Assembly (NCBI RefSeq): GCF_017355185.1
Contig: NZ_JADILJ010000038.1
Span: 1 to 38,122, forward strand
DNA: 38,122 nucleotides
Direction of reading: 5' to 3'
Origin: Rathayibacter sp. SD072
GTDB lineage: Bacteria; Actinomycetota; Actinomycetes; Actinomycetales; Microbacteriaceae
Shown here: positions 1 through 6,176 of the stretch, in pieces
How the letters are laid out: each line of letters starts with the position of its first letter
Numbering within the stretch: the first letter of the stretch is position 1
The notes under the pieces: model-generated
Database searches by the model: none
Told to the model about the DNA's origin: nothing
The model's input: the letters and a program-made list of their open reading frames with translations, nothing else
Translations under genes and position numbers: made by a program

Positions 1-997
1 CCGGCTGCGGAGCCGCGGGAGCGGGGGCCGGAGCCGCGGGAGCGGCCGGTCGCGGCGCTGCGGGCTGGGGCGCCGCCGGGGCGGGAGCCGCGGGACGGGA
101 CGGAGCGCCTGCCGGCTGCGAGCCCTGCTCCTGCGAGGTCTCCTCGGCGTCGGCCTGAGCCTGAGCCGCCGCGGCGGCCGCCGCAGCCGCAGCCCTGCGC
201 TCCAGCTCGCCCGCGAGGAACGCGGTCTCGACCTCGACGGTGGAGTCCTTCAGCAGCGCGAGCTGGGCGATGAGCTCGGACGACTTCGCCTCCTGCGCGG
301 CGAGGGCCGACTGCGCCGAGCGCGCGGCGTCGTCGGCGATCGCGCGGGCGCGGTCGGCCTCGTCCGAGAGCGCCCGGTGCTCGTCGACCGCGACGTCGGC
401 CTGCGCGGCGAGGGACTCGGCGTTCTGCTTGTCGCCGAGGGCGTCGGCGTAGACCTTCTGCGACTGCTCCGTCAGCTGCGACATCGCCCCGAGCTGGTAG
501 AGCAGGTCTCCCGCGTTCTCTCCGCTCGCGACGAGGCTCATCGAGAGGTCGCCTCCGGCGGCCTTGGACAGGTGCGCGGCGAGCAGGCCCGCGCGCATCC
601 GGGAGGTCTGGGCCTTGGCGGAGGCCTCGGCGGCGCGGTCCTCGAGGTCGGTGACGGCCTGCGCGGCGGCGGCGAGGGCGTCCGACGCCTGGCGCCAGGT
701 CTCGGCCCTGCGCATCGCCTCGACCGAGGCCTCGTCGACCGCGCTCTGCAGCCCGGCGACCAGACCGGTGATCGAGTCGATCTCGGCCTGCTTCGCCGCC
801 TCGTCGAGCTTCGCGTTCTGCACGTCGTCCCACGAGGGGTACTGCGGATCGTCCGCCGAGGCGGGGGTGAGTCCGAAGGACGCGGTGATCGCGGTCACGG
901 CGAAGGCCGCGGACACCGCGAGCGGCAGCCGGCCCTTCCAGGCCCGCTCGCGCGGCGCCGGCGTGAATCCTCGTGCGGTGGTCCGGGCGTCAACCAA
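1..997 (-). CDS. Secreted coiled-coil cell-wall protein, paralogue of the M23 gene (3' end outside window)
   Basis: This open frame runs leftward off the window, so only the N-terminal 332 residues are visible. I place the start at a TTG (995-997) because AGGAG lies 6 nt before it; no ATG fits. The N-terminus is a basic region plus hydrophobic stretch ending near ASA, a plausible signal peptide of about 48 residues. A long Ala/Gln/Glu-rich coiled coil follows, then a Pro/Ala linker at the edge. Residues just after the signal (YPSWDDVQ, then ITGLVAGLQ) match the neighbouring M23 protein (YPTWADVE, ITSLIAGLQ), so the two are tandem paralogues. The start overlaps the M23 stop by 8 nt, implying translational coupling. 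The missing C-terminus probably carries a hydrolase domain such as NlpC/P60 or CHAP; that is inference. Confidence 0.8.
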   Translation of the reverse strand, partial: MVDARTTARGFTPAPRERAWKGRLPLAVSAAFAVTAITASFGLTPASADDPQYPSWDDVQNAKLDEAAKQAEIDSITGLVAGLQSAVDEASVEAMRRAETWRQASDALAAAAQAVTDLEDRAAEASAKAQTSRMRAGLLAAHLSKAAGGDLSMSLVASGENAGDLLYQLGAMSQLTEQSQKVYADALGDKQNAESLAAQADVAVDEHRALSDEADRARAIADDAARSAQSALAAQEAKSSELIAQLALLKDSTVEVETAFLAGELERRAAAAAAAAAAQAQADAEETSQEQGSQPAGAPSRPAAPAPAAPQPAAPRPAAPAAPAPAPAAPQP

Positions 998-2405
998 GGG
1001 TCACTCCTCGTGCGGCCATGAAGGGCTGGGCGTTGACGGCGGTGCCGTTCACGCGGGTCTCGTAGTGCAGGTGGCAGCCGGTGGAGGCGCCGGTGGAGCC
1101 GACCGCGGCGATCTGCTGACCGGCCTCGACCCGCTCGCCGACGCTCACGTAGATGCCGCCCGCGATGATGTGGGCGTAGCCGGTGCTGATGCCCTCGCCG
1201 TGGTTGATCTCGATCCAGTTGCCGTACGTGCCGAACACGCCGGCGTAGGTGACGGTGCCGCTGTGAGCGGCGAAGATCGGGGTGCCGCAGGGAGCCGCGA
1301 GGTCGGTGCCGCGGTGGAACGAGCTGGTCGATCCTCCGCCGGTCGAGAGGCTGCCGCGCGGTCCGAACGTGCCGGTGATGCGCCCGTTGACGGGCTTCAC
1401 CCAGCCGGAGTCGCTGACCGCGGTCGATCCGCCGCCCGCGACGGGGGCCGGAGCAGGGGCAGAGTAGCCGCCACCGCCACCCCCGGAGCTGGGACGGGGA
1501 GCCGCGGCCGCAGCCGCTGCGGCGGCGGCCTGCGCGGCGGCGCGCTGGGCGTCGGCCGCGGCCTGGCGGGCGGCGGCCTCCTCGGCGAGCTTGCGCTGAC
1601 GCTCGGCCTCGCGCGCGGCGACTCCCGCCTGGTACTCGGCGACGGTGCGCGACTCCGTGTCGCGCAGCGCGGCGAGCTGCTGCTCGAGCACGATGCTCTG
1701 CTCCTGCTGCTCGACGAGCGCGGCCTCGGACGCCTGCTGGGCGCTCGTGGCCTCGGCGAGGGCGGCCTCGGCGGCGACCCGGAGGCGCTCGCGCTCCGTC
1801 TGCGCCACCTCGGCCTGGTCGGCCAGCGACGAAGCGGTGTTGCGGGCGGTGCTCGCCTGCTCGTAGATCGCGTTGGAGCGCTCGACGAGCTTGGTCATGT
1901 TGCCGATGCGGCCGAGCAGATCATCGGATCCGGTGCTCTCGCCGTCGAGGAAGATGTTGACGGACAGGTCCGTGCCGGTGGTGCGGTAGAGCTGGGCGGC
2001 GAGCAGGCCGGCCTGCTGCGACGCGGCGTCGGCCTCGTCGGCGCTCGCGGTGGCCTTGGTGTCGAGCGACGCGGCGCGGTCGGCGGCGAGGTCGAACGCC
2101 TCCTGTGCCGTGAAGTACTCCTCGCCGCGCTTCTGCGCGAGCTCCTGGGCCGCGGCGACCTCGTCCTGCAGTCCGGCGATCAGCGAGGTGATGTTCTCGA
2201 CCTGCGCGGCGGCCGCTTGGGTGTCGCCCTTGGCGGCCTCCACGTCGGCCCACGTCGGGTACTCGGCCGCCTGCGCGGGAGTGGCGACGAGGAGACCGGC
2301 GACGAGCGCGAGCACCGCGGACGCGAGCGCGGCGGAGCGGAGCCGCCCGAGCCGTGGCGCGCCCGATGACGGTGCGGGGCGACGGCGGCGCGGGAGAGAG
2401 AGCAT
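990..2405 (-). CDS. Secreted M23 family metallopeptidase with N-terminal coiled coil
   Basis: Predicted secreted zinc endopeptidase that cuts peptidoglycan peptides during growth or division. Residues 1-46 form a signal peptide (twin-basic start, hydrophobic core, AQA cleavage). Residues 50-300 are a long coiled coil ending in a poly-Ala tract, followed by a Gly/Pro linker (about 303-330). The C-terminal lysostaphin-like M23 domain (about 335-465) has the zinc ligands H364 and D368 (HRGTD) and HLH at 445-447, with H412 as the usual active-site histidine. All are present, so it should be catalytically active, unlike EnvC/NlpD-type activators. The architecture fits actinobacterial RipA/FtsX-linked hydrolases in which the coiled coil controls activity. 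The ATG at 2405 has GAGG 5 nt upstream. It forms a coupled pair with the downstream paralogue. Confidence 0.9.
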   Translation of the reverse strand: MLSLPRRRRPAPSSGAPRLGRLRSAALASAVLALVAGLLVATPAQAAEYPTWADVEAAKGDTQAAAAQVENITSLIAGLQDEVAAAQELAQKRGEEYFTAQEAFDLAADRAASLDTKATASADEADAASQQAGLLAAQLYRTTGTDLSVNIFLDGESTGSDDLLGRIGNMTKLVERSNAIYEQASTARNTASSLADQAEVAQTERERLRVAAEAALAEATSAQQASEAALVEQQEQSIVLEQQLAALRDTESRTVAEYQAGVAAREAERQRKLAEEAAARQAAADAQRAAAQAAAAAAAAAAPRPSSGGGGGGYSAPAPAPVAGGGSTAVSDSGWVKPVNGRITGTFGPRGSLSTGGGSTSSFHRGTDLAAPCGTPIFAAHSGTVTYAGVFGTYGNWIEINHGEGISTGYAHIIAGGIYVSVGERVEAGQQIAAVGSTGASTGCHLHYETRVNGTAVNAQPFMAARGVTLG

Positions 2406-2524
2406 GGGACCTCGGGGTGATCGGGGGATCCCTCACCACGGCAGGACGACGCGAGCCGTCGCCGGGGGAAGGGCAATTCCGACCAACCCTAACCAAGCCC
2501 CTACCGCCGCGCCTAGAGATGCGG

Positions 2525-2542
2525 CAACCCCGGACGGGGTTG
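2525..2542. promoter_or_regulatory. Perfect palindrome CAACCCCG-GA-CGGGGTTG upstream of the M23 gene
   Basis: Two 8-bp arms separated by 2 nt lie between the divergent M23 gene and the tRNA promoter. It could be a regulator site for the cell-wall hydrolase operon or a hairpin in its leader. The bound protein is unknown. Confidence 0.45.
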
Positions 2543-2567
2543 TTCACGGGTGCGAAACGTTCGGATT

Positions 2568-2595
2568 TTGCATCTGGCGCGATCATCCGTATGCT
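2568..2595 (+). promoter_or_regulatory. Promoter of tRNA-Glu
   Basis: A TTGCAT -35-like box (2568-2573) and TATGCT -10 box (2590-2595) are separated by 16 nt and lie about 50 nt before the mature tRNA. The same TATGCTTG string recurs before tRNA-Asp, which supports the call. Confidence 0.6.
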
Positions 2596-2647
2596 TGCGT
2601 GTCGGTAGTCATGGTGGGGTCGGCCGCAGGGTCGCCCTGCAGCTTCC

Positions 2648-2720
2648 GGCCCCATCGTTTAGTGGCCTAGGACGCCGCCCTTTCACGGCGGTAGCACGGG
2701 TTCGAATCCCGTTGGGGTCA
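2648..2720 (+). tRNA. tRNA-Glu (anticodon TTC)
   Basis: A 73-nt cloverleaf. The acceptor GGCCCCA pairs with TGGGGTC with one G-T pair, the anticodon stem CCGCC/GGCGG holds the loop CTTTCAC, and the T-loop TTCGAAT is canonical. CCA is not encoded. Confidence 0.95.
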
Positions 2721-2787
2721 CGAAGACGGCACCGAGCAAGAACCGGTCGGAAACGAGCGGGTGGAAATCGAATAGCCTCGAAGGCAG

Positions 2788-2793
2788 TATGCT
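2788..2793 (+). promoter_or_regulatory. Putative -10 box of the tRNA-Asp/Phe unit
   Basis: TATGCT lies 14 nt before the mature tRNA-Asp, inside the 87-nt spacer after tRNA-Glu. It is identical, with flanking TG, to the -10 before tRNA-Glu. No convincing -35 is visible. Confidence 0.4.
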
Positions 2794-2807
2794 TGTCTTC
2801 GCAACGA

Positions 2808-2881
2808 GGCCCTGTAGCGCAGCTGGTTAGCGTGCCGCCCTGTCACGGCGGAGGTCGCGGGTTCAAGTCCCGTCAGGGTCG
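2808..2881 (+). tRNA. tRNA-Asp (anticodon GTC)
   Basis: A 74-nt cloverleaf. The acceptor GGCCCTG pairs with CAGGGTC, the anticodon loop is CTGTCAC on the stem CCGCC/GGCGG, the T-loop is TTCAAGT, and the discriminator is G, as usual for Asp. CCA is not encoded. Confidence 0.95.
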
Positions 2882-2887
2882 CAAAGG

Positions 2888-2914
2888 GGCCCTTCCGAGA
2901 GGAAGGGCCTTTTT
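2888..2914 (+). terminator. Intrinsic terminator between tRNA-Asp and tRNA-Phe
   Basis: A perfect 9-bp stem (GGCCCTTCC/GGAAGGGCC) with a GAGA loop is followed directly by TTTTT. It starts 6 nt after tRNA-Asp and ends 20 nt before tRNA-Phe. Confidence 0.85.
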
Positions 2915-2934
2915 CAGCGGCGGAACGTCGCAAC

Positions 2935-3007
2935 GGCTCTGTAGCTCAGTTGGTAGAGCGCACGACTGAAAATCGTGAGGTCACGGGATCGACGCCCGTC
3001 GGAGCCA
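2935..3007 (+). tRNA. tRNA-Phe (anticodon GAA)
   Basis: A 73-nt cloverleaf. The acceptor GGCTCTG pairs with CGGAGCC, the D-arm is GCTC/GAGC, the anticodon stem is CACGA/TCGTG with loop CTGAAAA, and the T-stem is ACGGG/CCCGT. The T-loop reads ATCGACG, so position 54 is A rather than T. It lies behind a strong terminator with no obvious promoter of its own. Confidence 0.93.
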
Positions 3008-3009
3008 CG

Positions 3010-3045
3010 GAAACCCTCGCCTAGCTTCTACATGGCGGGGGTTTC
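3010..3045 (+). terminator. Hairpin terminator after tRNA-Phe
   Basis: GAAACCCTCGCC pairs with GGCGGGGGTTTC over 12 positions with one T-G pair, around a 12-nt loop. It begins 3 nt after the tRNA. The U-tract is weak, being only the TTTC of the stem. Confidence 0.6.
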
Positions 3046-3121
3046 TCCATGTCCGGACGCGTGCGAGGAGCACTCGTCCTGCAGAGCACGCGTGCCGGGC
3101 CGTTCGCCCAGCCTGCCTGCG

Positions 3122-3127
3122 TAGCCT
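3122..3127 (+). promoter_or_regulatory. -10 hexamer TAGCCT of the CPBP protease gene
   Basis: It ends 9 nt before the ATG at 3137, a distance that puts the transcript start at or next to the start codon. Confidence 0.4.
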
Positions 3128-3136
3128 GGTGAGGCC

Positions 3137-4066
3137 ATGAATCCCGCCGCCTTCCCGCCGCCCGATCCGTCGACCGTCGCTCCCGAGCAGCCTCCGGTCG
3201 CGCCTCCGTACGCCGCGGCGCCCAGCGGATGGCCCACGCCGACCGCCTGGCCGGCGCCCCAGCAGGCGCCCGAGCCGCAGCCGTCGATCCATGCGCCGTA
3301 CTCGTCGCTCCTCTACCTCCCCGATCCGCGCGTGCGCTGGGGACTGCCGACCGCCGTGCTCACGATCGCGGGGATCGTGGTGCCGCTCGCGGTGCTCATC
3401 CTGCTGTTCGGCTTCGGCGTGCTGCCCTACTCCCCCGGGCTCGCCTTCGCCGGCGCCTTCGGCAGCTACCTGATCGGCCTGGTCGTGCCGATCCTCGCCT
3501 CGCGGCTGCGCGGGCTGAAGTCGCTGGCCGCCGATTTCGGTCTGCGGTTCCGCTGGATCGACGTGCCGATCGGGATCGGGCTCGGGATCGCGGTGCGGAT
3601 CGCCATCGTGCTGGTGCTCCTGGGCTTCTCCCCGTTCCTCCAGGACGCGCAGGGGAACCTCGAGCTCGAACCGGATCCGCTGTGGTTCGTCCTCAGCTCC
3701 GTGGTCGTCCCCGTGGTCGTCGCGCCGATCGTGGAGGAGATCCTCTGCCGCGGCGTCGTGATGCGGGCGGTGCGCAACCGCATGCTCCGCACGAGGACCG
3801 AGGCCGCTCCCCCGACCCGGGGGCGGCGCGTCTGGGCGGCCGTGTTCAGCATCATCGCCTCGACGCTCGTCTTCGCACTGCTGCACGGGCATCAGATGGT
3901 GAACCCGGCGACGATCGCCACGCTCGGAGTGACCACGGTCGTGGCGGGTCTCGCGCACGGCTGGATCTCGACCGTCACCGGTCGGCTCGGCGCGGCGATC
4001 ATCTCGCACGCCACGCTGAACGGCACCGCGGTGCTGCTGCTCGTGCTGGTGACGGCACTGGGCTGA
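3137..4066 (+). CDS. CPBP family intramembrane metalloprotease
   Basis: Predicted integral-membrane protease of the CAAX prenyl protease 2 / bacteriocin-processing family, of 309 residues. A cytoplasmic proline-rich tail (1-60) precedes about six to eight hydrophobic helices from residue 70 on. The family motifs are present: E200-E201 and R205 (EEILCR), H250 (FALLHG), and H291 with N295 (HATLN). These give the glutamate/histidine metal site expected for an active enzyme. The substrate is unknown; relatives process small peptides or protect against bacteriocins. The N-terminal FPPPDPSTVAP segment recurs almost unchanged in the HExxH protein encoded from 4931, although the two are not otherwise related. 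It converges with the alarmone synthetase gene, 14 nt apart. Confidence 0.88.
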   Translation: MNPAAFPPPDPSTVAPEQPPVAPPYAAAPSGWPTPTAWPAPQQAPEPQPSIHAPYSSLLYLPDPRVRWGLPTAVLTIAGIVVPLAVLILLFGFGVLPYSPGLAFAGAFGSYLIGLVVPILASRLRGLKSLAADFGLRFRWIDVPIGIGLGIAVRIAIVLVLLGFSPFLQDAQGNLELEPDPLWFVLSSVVVPVVVAPIVEEILCRGVVMRAVRNRMLRTRTEAAPPTRGRRVWAAVFSIIASTLVFALLHGHQMVNPATIATLGVTTVVAGLAHGWISTVTGRLGAAIISHATLNGTAVLLLVLVTALG

Positions 4067-4080
4067 GCCGGCCCGACGCG

Positions 4081-4821
4081 TCAGACGTCGAGGGCGCGCA
4101 GCGGCGGGCGCTCGATCGGGAGCTCGCCGCGCACCTGCTTGTGCAGGCGCTCCATGTCGGAGTCGAGAGCGGCGGCCGTGCGGGCCGCGTCGGCGAGTCC
4201 GTCGAGCAGCTCCGTGGGCACCTGGCGGTCGTACTTGTAGTAGATCTTGTGCTCGAGGCTCGCCCAGAAGTCCATGGCGATGGTGCGGAACTGGACCTCG
4301 ACGCAGACGTCGACGGATCCGCCCGAGAGGAACACCGGCACCTCGACGATCGCGTGCAGGCTCTTGTAGCCGTTCTCCTTGGGGGAGGCGATGTAGTCCT
4401 TCACCTCGAGCACCGTCACGTCCGGCTGCGACGTGAGCAGCTCGAAGACGCGGTAGACGTCCGAGACGAAGCTGCACGTGATCCGCACGCCCGCGATGTC
4501 GGTGATCGCTCCCGAGATGCCCTCGAACGTGGTGTCGCAACCCTTGCGCTCGATCTTCTCGATGAGGCTGTCGGCCGACTTGAGCCTGCTCGAGACGTGC
4601 TCGATCGGGTTGTAGTCGTGGAGCTCCCGGAACTCCTCCTGCAGGATCGACACCTTGGTGACGATCTCGTCCATGCCGAACTTGTACTGGAGCATGAACC
4701 GCGCGAAGTCGTCGCGCAGCGCTCGGATCTCGGCGACGGTGCCCGCGTCGAGGGCCTGCGCACCGGCGTCCGTGAGCGGAGGCAGGGCGGCGAGCGAGGG
4801 TTCGGAGGGGCGGCGATCCAC
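4081..4821 (-). CDS. RelA/SpoT-domain GTP pyrophosphokinase (small alarmone synthetase type)
   Basis: Predicted to transfer pyrophosphate from ATP to GDP or GTP, making (p)ppGpp-type alarmones. The 246-residue protein holds a synthetase domain at about 35-200 and no HD hydrolase, TGS or ACT domain. Visible motifs are D108-IAG-R113, the segment 141-156 ending NGYKSLH (nucleotide binding), E175-Q-RT, and H191. I chose the GTG at 4821 over upstream codons because longer frames run into the divergent gene and add low-complexity antisense sequence; TAGGGT lies 8 nt before it. The protein would be cytosolic and probably under transcriptional control, as is usual for small synthetases. Confidence 0.88.
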   Translation of the reverse strand: MDRRPSEPSLAALPPLTDAGAQALDAGTVAEIRALRDDFARFMLQYKFGMDEIVTKVSILQEEFRELHDYNPIEHVSSRLKSADSLIEKIERKGCDTTFEGISGAITDIAGVRITCSFVSDVYRVFELLTSQPDVTVLEVKDYIASPKENGYKSLHAIVEVPVFLSGGSVDVCVEVQFRTIAMDFWASLEHKIYYKYDRQVPTELLDGLADAARTAAALDSDMERLHKQVRGELPIERPPLRALDV

Positions 4822-4829
4822 AGTCGGAC

Positions 4830-4835
4830 ACCCTA
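4830..4835 (-). promoter_or_regulatory. -10 hexamer TAGGGT of the alarmone synthetase gene
   Basis: Read on the minus strand it ends 8 nt before the chosen GTG at 4821 and supports that start. Confidence 0.4.
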
Positions 4836-4858
4836 CGCGGGCGCAGCCAGCGGCCCGG

Positions 4859-4885
4859 TGTGAGCGGGAGGAGCGTCTGCTCACA
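4859..4885. promoter_or_regulatory. Inverted repeat TGTGAGC-N13-GCTCACA in a divergent promoter region
   Basis: Perfect 7-bp arms lie in the 109-bp gap between the alarmone synthetase and the HExxH protein gene. They are well placed to serve both promoters. The spacer is too long for a CRP-type site (N6), so the binding protein is unknown. Confidence 0.4.
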
Positions 4886-4917
4886 GGACGCCCTGCGGCG
4901 GGACCGGGACGCGTGGC

Positions 4918-4923
4918 CATACT
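4918..4923 (+). promoter_or_regulatory. -10 hexamer CATACT of the HExxH membrane protein gene
   Basis: It ends 7 nt before the GTG at 4931, and no Shine-Dalgarno sequence fits between them. A leaderless start is likely. Confidence 0.45.
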
Positions 4924-4930
4924 GGATCGT

Positions 4931-6157
4931 GTGAGCACCGCCGCCCCGGGTCCGACCTTCCCGCCTCCCGATCCGGCCACCGTCTCGCCGGGCCGACCGC
5001 CCCGGCGCCGGATCCCGCGGACGGCTCGGCGCGCGATCGCGGGCGGCGCGGCGCTCCTGCTCCTCGCCGCAGGCGCGGGCACGGCGGTCCTCGTCCGCGA
5101 CTCCGTGTCGCAGCAGCGGTTCGCCGAGGCGTCCGAGGGGCTCGAACGGGTGGCCGCCGACCACGATCGGGCCGTCGATGCGTGGGCGGCGCTCGAGGAG
5201 TCCGTCGGGGAGGAGACGGAGGGGATCCGACCGGTGCTGGACGAGGCGGACGACGCGGCCGTGGATCCGTCGGCGCGCGACGCCTACGAGGCGGCGATCG
5301 ACGCCCTCGTCGATGCGGCCGACGACGTCCCCCTCGCCGCGCGGGCGGCGGTCGCGGTGCCCGAGGCGCCGGAGGGAGCCGACGAGCGCTTCGCGGCGGC
5401 CGACGACCTCGACGCCCGGGCGGCGGAGCTGGCCGAGGAGGCCCGGGAGCAGGAGGAGCAGCGGGACCGCGTCCGTCCGCTCCTGTCCGCGACTGGCGCC
5501 GCCGCGACCGCGTTCACCCGGAGCACCGCCGCCACGGCCGAGGCGCTGATCGCGAGCAGCACCGCCGCCACGCACCAGTCGCGCTGGCTGGTCGAGAAGG
5601 CGCTCTACGGGTACGGCAGCGACCCGGTCCCGCTCGACTTCTCGGACCCGGGCGCCCTGCGCGCGTACCTCGCGCAGGTCGAGGCGCTGCAGGCGTCGCA
5701 GGAGGAGGGTCTCGTCGAGCGTGCCGCAGCGGACTGGCCCCGGAAGCAGCAGGTGCTCGACTTCGCCGACTCGATCGGGGGCGGCGTGCCGATCGACATC
5801 TCCTGGGAGGAGAGCATCGAGGTGGACGGCGTCGCGTACGGCGACCGCGACTCCGGGGCCGGCCTGGCGACCTGGAGCCTGCAGGAGGGGGCGCCGTCGC
5901 GGATCCAGCTCACCGAGAGCATCCAGCGCTACTGGGACGCGGGCTGGACGGTGGGGCTCGTCGCGCACGAGGTCGGGCACGCCATCACCTCGAAGCAGAG
6001 CTGCTACGACCTGTACCGGGCAGCGCCCTTCGACGGCGACGACGAGAAGTGGGCGACCGCCTGGGCGCTCTCCCTGGGGTACACCGAGGGTTCGGGGGTC
6101 GAGCCCTACGGCTCCCCGGGCGACGACGCGATCGCCGTCGCCGCCGGATGCCGGTGA
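4931..6157 (+). CDS. Membrane-anchored protein with an HEVGH zinc-protease motif (unrecognised family)
   Basis: I do not recognise the family. The 408-residue product has a Pro/Arg-rich cytoplasmic tail (1-33), one transmembrane helix (about 34-55), then an extracellular acidic Ala/Glu-rich helical region (about 60-215) and a C-terminal globular part. The globular part carries HEVGH (346-350) in a helix-like context, typical of gluzincin metallopeptidases. The glutamates around 386-391 could give a third ligand. Cysteines 358 and 407 could form a disulfide. The GTG start is supported by CATACT 7 nt upstream, which also suggests a leaderless mRNA. Residues 10-20 share the FPPPDPATVSP motif with the CPBP protease. 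It may be a cell-surface peptidase; activity is inference from the motif alone. Confidence 0.75.
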   Translation: MSTAAPGPTFPPPDPATVSPGRPPRRRIPRTARRAIAGGAALLLLAAGAGTAVLVRDSVSQQRFAEASEGLERVAADHDRAVDAWAALEESVGEETEGIRPVLDEADDAAVDPSARDAYEAAIDALVDAADDVPLAARAAVAVPEAPEGADERFAAADDLDARAAELAEEAREQEEQRDRVRPLLSATGAAATAFTRSTAATAEALIASSTAATHQSRWLVEKALYGYGSDPVPLDFSDPGALRAYLAQVEALQASQEEGLVERAAADWPRKQQVLDFADSIGGGVPIDISWEESIEVDGVAYGDRDSGAGLATWSLQEGAPSRIQLTESIQRYWDAGWTVGLVAHEVGHAITSKQSCYDLYRAAPFDGDDEKWATAWALSLGYTEGSGVEPYGSPGDDAIAVAAGCR

Positions 6158-6164
6158 TGCGTCC

Positions 6165-6170
6165 TAGCCT
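6165..6170 (+). promoter_or_regulatory. -10 hexamer TAGCCT of the flavin monooxygenase gene
   Basis: It ends 6 nt before the ATG at 6177 in the 19-nt gap after the preceding gene, giving the monooxygenase its own leaderless promoter. Confidence 0.45.
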
Positions 6171-6176
6171 GGGGCG

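Noticed and set aside
1501-1545. Poly-alanine-coding GC repeat as a functional DNA repeat
   Set aside because: It is explained by the Ala-rich coiled coil and linker of the M23 protein.
2406-2524. Possible ydaO-type c-di-AMP riboswitch before the M23 gene
   Set aside because: Such riboswitches often precede actinobacterial cell-wall hydrolases, but I could not find the conserved blocks or pairing in this leader.
4822-5082. Longer alarmone synthetase with an 87-residue N-terminal extension
   Set aside because: The extension is low-complexity and antisense to the start of the divergent HExxH gene; the GTG at 4821 has promoter support.
2981-5980. A 999-codon minus-strand open frame
   Set aside because: It is an antisense or out-of-frame shadow with Arg/Gly/Pro-rich composition, crossing a tRNA and four well-supported genes.
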